Positions 17,571 through 22,494 of a stretch of 22,494 nt of DNA are shown here, piece by piece; position 1 is the stretch's first letter; each line of letters begins with the position of its first letter. The notes under the pieces are model-generated. The model was given only the letters and a program-made list of their open reading frames with translations. It was not told the DNA's origin and made no database searches. The DNA is from an uncultured Flavobacteriales bacterium. GTDB lineage: Bacteria; Bacteroidota; Bacteroidia; Flavobacteriales_D; Sanyastnellaceae. The stretch lies in contig CALKUW010000017.1 of assembly GCA_937996585.1 (NCBI GenBank), positions 1-22,494 on the forward strand, read 5' to 3'. A program made the position numbers and the translations under genes.

Positions 17571-18644
17571 TCAGGGGTGTGTCATCCTTCCAAGGGCGGA
17601 ATCGACCAATTCCCGTGATACCTCAAGGTCCGGCTTCGGATGTCCGACGCCATCGAGCAGCACGAAGCGCAAGCGCCCCCCGAGGTTCTTCTTGTCCGTT
17701 TGCATCCGGGCCCACAATTCTTCCGTGTCCGGCATGGCACCCGGCAAGGGAAAGGACCGTTCGAAAAATTCGAGCAAAGGGGCGAGTGCGGATTCGTCCG
17801 CACCGGGACATTCAGTGTGCAGGATGCTGATGTTCAAGGCGAGTCTCATTCCCCATGCCACGGCTTCGCCATGCTTGATGTCCACACCGTGCTCCAGCGC
17901 CCACCCCTCGAGCGCATGTCCACCGGTATGCCCGAAGTTGAGGACCTTCCGCCATCCCGTCGACTCCGTGGGGTCCTGTGTGACGACGTCCCATTTCGAC
18001 CGGATGGAATAGGCCAAGGCTTCCATGACCTCTTCCCCGGAAGCCGTTCCCTCGAGCAACCCACCCGTCATCTTCAGGGGAGCCTGGGATGTAATGAGGT
18101 GGTGCTTGAAATGCTCTGCCCAACCGTTGCGGCGCTCCCTGTCATCAAGTGTGCTGAGGAATTCCGGGTTGATGCTGATCCCATCCGGGGTGTGGAACGT
18201 GCCGATGCGGTTCTTGAGGTGGTTCAGGTTGATGCCCGTCTTGCCACCGACACTGGCATCGACCATGCCCAGCACCGTGGTAGGGATGAGCCAGCAATGC
18301 ACACCGCGCATATAGGTGTCTGCGGTGAAGGCGACGAGGTCGGTGACGGTGCCCCCACCGAGCCCGATCACAAGGCCGTGGCGGTCCATTCCCATGCCCT
18401 CGAGGCTGTCCCAGATGCCATGGGCGAAGGGCAGTGTTTTGATGGCCTCCCCGTGGGAGGAAAGGGCGAGGAACTGCGTTCCCGGCGGCAGATGGGGTGC
18501 CAGAAGGGGCAAGCAGTGTTTTTCCGTGTTGCGATCCGTGATGACGACGATGGACGGAGGGCGGTTTTCATTCAGCCAAAGGCGCAATGCTTCAAACCGT
18601 GCATCGAGGTGGATGTGTGCTGGGAAAACGTCCTGTCCGTTCAT
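17571..18644 (-). CDS. aroB: 3-dehydroquinate synthase
   Basis: The 357-residue NAD- and metal-dependent enzyme converts DAHP to 3-dehydroquinate, second step of the shikimate pathway. Family blocks are present in order: GLGGGTVTDLVAF (glycine-rich NAD site), IPTTVLGMVDASVGGKTGIN, NGWAEHFKH (in place of the common GxAExxK), LNFGHTGGHALE and KHGEAVAWGM. Metal ligands are in the expected Glu and His positions. ATG 18644 gives a family-like N-terminus. The same frame stays open to 18725 but there covers the terminator and part of tRNA-Phe. GCATTTTG (18659-18652) is a weak -7 candidate 7 nt before the ATG, next to the tRNA terminator. Confidence 0.95.
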   Translation of the reverse strand: MNGQDVFPAHIHLDARFEALRLWLNENRPPSIVVITDRNTEKHCLPLLAPHLPPGTQFLALSSHGEAIKTLPFAHGIWDSLEGMGMDRHGLVIGLGGGTVTDLVAFTADTYMRGVHCWLIPTTVLGMVDASVGGKTGINLNHLKNRIGTFHTPDGISINPEFLSTLDDRERRNGWAEHFKHHLITSQAPLKMTGGLLEGTASGEEVMEALAYSIRSKWDVVTQDPTESTGWRKVLNFGHTGGHALEGWALEHGVDIKHGEAVAWGMRLALNISILHTECPGADESALAPLLEFFERSFPLPGAMPDTEELWARMQTDKKNLGGRLRFVLLDGVGHPKPDLEVSRELVDSALGRMTHP

Positions 18645-18659
18645 GAGGGGCCAAAATGC

Positions 18660-18685
18660 AACAAGCGGACCGGAGTCCGCTTGTT
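18660..18685 (-). terminator. Rho-independent terminator after tRNA-Phe
   Basis: A perfect 11 bp inverted repeat has arms 18660-18670 and 18675-18685, with the four-base loop CGGA (TCCG on the minus strand). On the minus strand it begins 8 nt after the tRNA-Phe discriminator base and is followed by a T-rich stretch leading into the aroB start region. Confidence 0.75.
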
Positions 18686-18693
18686 TGGGGTTG

Positions 18694-18766
18694 TGGTACC
18701 ACCTGGATTCGAACCAGGGACACATGGATTTTCAATCCATTGCTCTACCACCTGAGCTATGGTACC
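18694..18766 (-). tRNA. tRNA-Phe (anticodon GAA)
   Basis: The minus strand folds into a complete 73-nt tRNA. The acceptor is GGTACCA/TGGTACC with discriminator A. A GCTC D-stem follows. The anticodon stem ATGGA/TCCAT holds the loop TTGAAAA with anticodon GAA. The T-arm is CCTGG-TTCGAAT-CCAGG. CCA is not encoded. aroB lies downstream on the same strand behind a terminator. Confidence 0.97.
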
Positions 18767-18777
18767 CGATGGGCGGG

Positions 18778-18785
18778 CAAATGTA
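18778..18785 (-). promoter_or_regulatory. Candidate -7 box (TACATTTG) of tRNA-Phe
   Basis: The minus strand reads TACATTTG, a perfect TAnnTTTG match. It lies 11 nt upstream of the mature tRNA-Phe 5' end, the same distance as at tRNA-Val. The agreement of two unrelated tRNA genes supports the call. Confidence 0.55.
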
Positions 18786-18841
18786 GGAAACTTCATTGGT
18801 TGTTGTGTCTGATGATATCAGATTGTGAAGGGCACGATTGT

Positions 18842-18870
18842 ATGGTGTGCGGGAGTGAATTCTACACCAT
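18842..18870. repeat. Interrupted inverted repeat (ATGGTGT / ACACCAT)
   Basis: The arms are 18842-18848 and 18864-18870, separated by 15 nt. It could be an operator or a small hairpin. No function is assigned. Confidence 0.35.
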
Positions 18871-18881
18871 CTAAACCATGA

Positions 18882-18895
18882 TATAATCGATTATA
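18882..18895. repeat. Perfect 14 bp palindrome (TATAATCGATTATA)
   Basis: A perfect self-complementary 14-mer lies 12 nt after the inverted repeat at 18842-18870. A dimeric regulator could bind it, but in AT-rich DNA a chance origin is possible. Confidence 0.35.
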
Positions 18896-19075
18896 CCGAT
18901 GTATAGAAACAAGTAAAATTCGACGAATTTAATTTTTGTGATGACGAAAAGGGCTTTTCTCGCAAAAACCTAGTCTCTGATTTTGTGCGCGGGAATGATT
19001 TCCGGAATCAACTCAGTTAAATTCGAGCATCTCTTCGGAGACTCCAATTAACCGCGTTTAACCAATTCGCTTGAT

Positions 19076-22000
19076 ATGATGTCCAAGACCATCAATCTGG
19101 TCGCAGTGCTCTTCTGCTGTCTGACCACCGCATTTTCGCAACAGCAGGTTGCTGTCAATTCCGCTCCTGCTCCGGAAGGTTATGCCCTCGAAATCGAGGT
19201 CGTATCCGAGAACATCGGTCCCCTCATCGGGGCACTGGGTGTAACGGACCTGACCGGATACAGTACTACCCGGTTGTACGTCACCATGAACAACGCCGAT
19301 GACTTCATGTCTTCCGTTTCTGGTGATGCCACGAATCCGACGTACGTCAACACGACGACCAACTTCTATCACGCTGTGCTGGGTGCAGCGACCCCGAACG
19401 GCATCAACAGTTTGCTGTTTCCGGTCTACCCCGATCTCGCTTATGATACGTGGGTAACCATCGGTCTGGAGGGCGTGCCCAACGCTGGCGCGGGTGAGGC
19501 GGCCGTCGCTACCGTCCAATCATTGGACAACCCGTGGACGACCAATTTCGATCCGGGTGGTGGCATTCCCGGTGCGAACATCTCCATCGATGACCCGATT
19601 GGCGGTGCGTGGTACGCGCTGAATGGTGACGCCAATGGTGTGGCCGGAGCGGACCTCAAGGTGCTTGTTGGTCAGTTTACCACCACGGGTGATTTGAGCG
19701 GTCAGCTGTACTGCCAGGTGTTCATCAACGGTGATGGAAGCAACGAATTCCGCGACACCTTCTTTTTTCCGGGTGGTGGTCCCGGTTGTACCGATGAAGC
19801 GGCGTGCAACTATGCGGCTGACGCCACAGAGGACGACGGCTCCTGTGAATTCCCGCTGGATCTCTATGGATCCGCCAATGTCGACTGTGATGGCAACTGC
19901 CTGAACGACGCGGATGGTGACCTCATCTGCGATGAGGATGAAATCGGAGGTTGTCAGGATGAGACGGCCTGCAACTATGACCCCACCGCCACGGACGATG
20001 ACGGCTCCTGCACTTTCGCGGATGCCGGTCTCGATTGTGATGGCAACTGCCTGGCCGACGCCGATGGTGACGGCATCTGCGATGGAGATGAAATCCCCGG
20101 TTGTCAGGATGAGACGGCGTGCAACTACAATGCCGCTGCCACTGACGATGATGGTTCCTGCACGTTTGCCGATCCAGGTCTGGACTGCGATGGCAACTGC
20201 TTGAACGACGCCGACGGCGACCTGATTTGCGATGAGGATGAAATTGGAGGTTGCCAGGATACGGGTGCGTGCAACTATGACCCGACCGCCACGGACGACG
20301 ATGGCTCATGTGAGTTCACTTCCTGCGCCGGTTGTACCGATGGTACGGCCTGCAACTTCGACGGTACCGCTTCCATCGATGACGGCTCTTGTGTGTTCGC
20401 TGACGATCCCTGCGAGACGTGCAACACGGACGGAACGGTCAACCCGAACGACGATGACGGAGATGGCATCTGCAATGAAGATGAGCTGGCCGGTTGTACC
20501 GACCCCGACGCCTGTAATGCCGGTAACTTCACGGACACGGACAACAGCGGATGTACCTACCCCGACGGATACCCGAACAACATCGTTGACTGTGATGGCA
20601 ACTGCCTGAACGATGCCGATGGTGATGGTGTCTGTGACGAGAATGAGGTGCCCGGTTGTACCGAGGCAGAGGCCTGCAACTTCGATGCGGGCGCCACGGA
20701 CAATGATGGTTCCTGTGAGTACCCCATTGACATCTACGGCTTGGACTACCTCGACTGTGCCGGCGGATGCTTGAACGATGCGGACGGTGACGGCGTTTGT
20801 GACGAGGAGGAGCTGGCCGGTTGTACCGATCCCAATGCCTGCAATGCAGGAGACTTCTCCGATACGGACGACAGCCTGTGCGAGTACCCCGACGGATACC
20901 CCGACAACATCGTCGATTGCGACGGTGAGTGCTTGAACGATGCCGACGGTGATGGTGTGTGCGATGAGCTCGAGATCGTGGGCTGCCAGGACGATACGGC
21001 CTGCAACTACGACGATACGGCCACCGATGCCGGCAGCTGTGATTACGCCGACACCGGCTACGACTGCGACGGCAACTGCCTCGCCGATACCGATGGTGAT
21101 GGCGTTTGCGATCCTTTCGAGATCGTGGGCTGCCAGGAAGAGGATGCCTGTAACTACGACGCGTCGGCCACGGATGCCGGTGACTGCGACTACCCCATCG
21201 ACCTGTTCGGCGTGGATTACGTCGACTGTGACGGCGGATGCCTCAACGACCTCGACGGAGATGAGATCTGCAACGAGGACGAAGACCTGGCCCCTGAAGG
21301 TGGTGCCCTTGAAGTGGCCCTCGCTGACGGTGCGGCCATCGACAGCTCCATTACCCTCATCGGAACGGCATTGGAGAGCCCCTCTGACGACCTGATCGCT
21401 GGTCTGATCGCCTCCGGAAACGGAGAACTGGTCGGTCCGGCCGCTGAAGGCTCGGATTGCGGTTCCATCTTCCTCCCCGTCGATGACGCTTGGGACGAAG
21501 CCGGTTACAACCTGAACACCCTGCCGGTTGAGGTCCTCGGTGACCTCATCGTCGGCCACGTGTTCCCGGGCCTCTGCGAGGAGATGACCGAAGGCGGTGT
21601 ATACCAGAACTACTTTGGTGAAGACTTCACCTACACGGAGGCCGGCGGCGCCCGCCTCGTGAACGCCGATGGTGACGAGTTCGTCATCGAGAACGGTGGA
21701 TACCTGTACGACGGCAACAGCTACCTCTATGCCATCAGCCGGGTCATCCCGCTCGAGAGTGCGGACCCCTGCCTCGGTTGTGCCAGCCTGGTCATCGACG
21801 GTGACCTCGCCGACTATGAGGTGGAGTGCGAATCCGACCTCGTGGCAGCCACGCCTGCCGCTACAACCGGTTTTGCCTGCAACGACCTCGAACTCGATGA
21901 GGTGGTGACGGTGAAGACCCGCACGGACGGACGCAACCAGCAGTGCTCCGGTGGTGGATCCAGCCAGGTCTGGAACGCCATCACGGCCGGTGACGATCCG

Positions 22001-22494
22001 AACTTCAACAACGGTCCCGACGCCCTCCTGCAGTTCTACGACATGAATGGCGACATGGGCGGTGGACACTACTTCATCGAAGACGTGGCCAATGGTGGCG
22101 TGACCCTGACGCAGTACGAGGACGGCAATGCCCTCCTCGAGGGAACGGTCATGGACAAGGACGACAACAGCCTCCGTCTCGAGATCCACCTCTTCTTCGA
22201 GGGCCGCACGGTCGGTGCCGATTGGGCCGGTGGATTCAAGAACGACTATGGCTGTGCTACGAACACGGACCTTTGGACCATGTACACCCTGAACAACGAC
22301 GCATCCTACGCCGTCGGTGGTCCCGGTGCATGGCAGTTCGGTACGTTGATCCACTTCAGCCACCAGCCGGCCAGCCAGTACTTCGGCTTCCAGCTCGGTG
22401 ACGGCGCCAACAACCACAACTGCGACGCCAACGGTTTCTCCGGATGGTTCAGCTGGAACGGTTCCATCGCCGGTATGGACGCCATGGGCTTCGC
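19076..22494 (+). CDS. Giant secreted Cys/Asp-rich repeat protein with fasciclin-like domain (3' end beyond window)
   Basis: The frame is open from ATG 19076 (or the adjacent ATG 19079) to the window end, about 1,139 residues with no stop. A signal peptide (about 1-22, INLVAVLFCCLTTAFSQ) indicates export. The N-terminal domain (about 23-236) includes YALNGDANGVAGADLKVLVGQFTT and is of unknown function. Ten tandem repeats follow (19784-21290) with GCxDxxACNY, DDGSC, DCDGNC and DADGDGxCDExE motifs. The Asp-rich loops suggest calcium binding as in thrombospondin type 3-like repeats, and the paired cysteines suggest disulfides. FLPVDDAWDEAGY, LIVGHVFPG and a terminal YAISRVIPLE (about 21300-21760) resemble a fasciclin (FAS1) adhesion domain. 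The rest, with ALLQFYDMNGDMGGGHYF and HFSHQPASQYFGFQLGDG, I do not recognise. A T9SS sorting domain is expected beyond the window but is not seen. Surface adhesion is an inference. Confidence 0.88.
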   Translation, partial: MMSKTINLVAVLFCCLTTAFSQQQVAVNSAPAPEGYALEIEVVSENIGPLIGALGVTDLTGYSTTRLYVTMNNADDFMSSVSGDATNPTYVNTTTNFYHAVLGAATPNGINSLLFPVYPDLAYDTWVTIGLEGVPNAGAGEAAVATVQSLDNPWTTNFDPGGGIPGANISIDDPIGGAWYALNGDANGVAGADLKVLVGQFTTTGDLSGQLYCQVFINGDGSNEFRDTFFFPGGGPGCTDEAACNYAADATEDDGSCEFPLDLYGSANVDCDGNCLNDADGDLICDEDEIGGCQDETACNYDPTATDDDGSCTFADAGLDCDGNCLADADGDGICDGDEIPGCQDETACNYNAAATDDDGSCTFADPGLDCDGNCLNDADGDLICDEDEIGGCQDTGACNYDPTATDDDGSCEFTSCAGCTDGTACNFDGTASIDDGSCVFADDPCETCNTDGTVNPNDDDGDGICNEDELAGCTDPDACNAGNFTDTDNSGCTYPDGYPNNIVDCDGNCLNDADGDGVCDENEVPGCTEAEACNFDAGATDNDGSCEYPIDIYGLDYLDCAGGCLNDADGDGVCDEEELAGCTDPNACNAGDFSDTDDSLCEYPDGYPDNIVDCDGECLNDADGDGVCDELEIVGCQDDTACNYDDTATDAGSCDYADTGYDCDGNCLADTDGDGVCDPFEIVGCQEEDACNYDASATDAGDCDYPIDLFGVDYVDCDGGCLNDLDGDEICNEDEDLAPEGGALEVALADGAAIDSSITLIGTALESPSDDLIAGLIASGNGELVGPAAEGSDCGSIFLPVDDAWDEAGYNLNTLPVEVLGDLIVGHVFPGLCEEMTEGGVYQNYFGEDFTYTEAGGARLVNADGDEFVIENGGYLYDGNSYLYAISRVIPLESADPCLGCASLVIDGDLADYEVECESDLVAATPAATTGFACNDLELDEVVTVKTRTDGRNQQCSGGGSSQVWNAITAGDDPNFNNGPDALLQFYDMNGDMGGGHYFIEDVANGGVTLTQYEDGNALLEGTVMDKDDNSLRLEIHLFFEGRTVGADWAGGFKNDYGCATNTDLWTMYTLNNDASYAVGGPGAWQFGTLIHFSHQPASQYFGFQLGDGANNHNCDANGFSGWFSWNGSIAGMDAMGF
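19784..21290 (+). repeat. Ten tandem Cys/Asp-rich coding repeats
   Basis: Units start at 19784, 19949, 20099, 20249, 20330, 20492, 20654, 20819, 20981 and 21128, each opening with GC(T/Q). Lengths are 165, 150, 150, 81, 162, 162, 165, 162, 147 and about 160 bp. Three linker classes recur: FPLDLYG/YPIDIYG/YPIDLFG (units 1, 7, 10), FADxGLDCDG or ADTGYDCDG (units 2, 3, 9) and YPDGYPxNIVDCDG (units 6, 8). Unit 4 is short and lacks the DCDGNC half, and unit 5 has a unique PCETCNTDG linker. Confidence 0.9.

Larger units (their letters stand above)
18786..19075. other. AT-rich intergenic region upstream of the giant secreted protein gene
   Basis: This stretch of about 290 bp is clearly richer in A and T than the flanking genes and shows no credible reading frame. 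It contains an interrupted inverted repeat (18842-18870), a perfect 14 bp palindrome (18882-18895) and a near-consensus -7 box TAAATTCG at 19018-19025, which would give a leader of about 50 nt to the ATG at 19076. I see no tRNA, riboswitch or other RNA gene in it. Confidence 0.6.

Noticed and set aside
18660..19075. Possible mobile element integration next to tRNA-Phe
   Set aside because: There is no integrase, no duplicated tRNA 3' end and no phage or transposon gene. The tRNA has its own promoter and terminator.
19784..21290. Regular repeats that could suggest a CRISPR array
   Set aside because: The repeats keep one reading frame, encode conserved protein motifs and lack short identical repeats with unique spacers.
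20306..22417. A 703-codon open frame on the minus strand opposite the giant repeat gene
   Set aside because: The plus-strand frame has a signal peptide, ordered repeats and domain motifs. The antisense frame is low-complexity Val/Gly/Thr-rich and arises from the repetitive, GC-rich codons.

Overview
The window looks like a chromosomal segment of a high-GC member of the Bacteroidota, probably a marine Flavobacteriales-type lineage; the exact family cannot be told from sequence alone. The evidence is the fused LpxC-FabZ enzyme, a DUF4301 protein, two kinds of type IX secretion (T9SS) sorting domain, a choice-anchored L protein, a giant cysteine/aspartate-rich repeat protein of the kind common in marine Bacteroidota, and -7 promoter boxes of the TAnnTTTG type. 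Coding DNA is GC-rich, so long antisense open frames are common. These were discarded.

Layout. 1-73 is a tRNA-Val cut at the window edge. 119-2498 (+) holds a Bacteroidota SAM-dependent methyltransferase and gpmI (glycolysis). 2513-4678 (-) is a secreted choice-anchored L protein with a gliding-motility-type sorting domain. 4764-9070 (+) holds a MacB/LolD-type ABC ATPase, asnS, rpoN and a PAP2-like membrane protein. 9073-10101 (-) is galE, divergent from a small Hpt phosphotransfer protein (10172-10597) and a DUF4301 protein (10641-12062). After a bidirectional terminator, 12146-13456 (-) is a T9SS-secreted protein with a duplicated domain. 13584-17523 (-) is a tightly packed operon, lpxD, lpxC-fabZ, lpxA and a CcmA-like ABC ATPase, which makes the first lipid A precursors. 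17571-18644 (-) is aroB, then a terminator and tRNA-Phe. An AT-rich intergenic region of about 300 bp leads to a giant secreted protein that runs off the window end (19076-22494, +). It has ten Cys/Asp-rich repeats, a fasciclin-like domain and an unrecognised C-terminal region.

Most genes are housekeeping: translation, glycolysis, shikimate pathway, lipid A, nucleotide sugars and an alternative sigma factor. The accessory interest lies in the three secreted proteins and in promoter architecture. Both tRNA genes have a perfect TAnnTTTG box exactly 11 nt before the mature tRNA. Using these as a ruler, galE, the DUF4301 gene and lpxD carry a similar box only 4 nt before the start codon, which predicts leaderless or near-leaderless mRNAs. 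I found no CRISPR array, integrase, transposase, phage or defence system.
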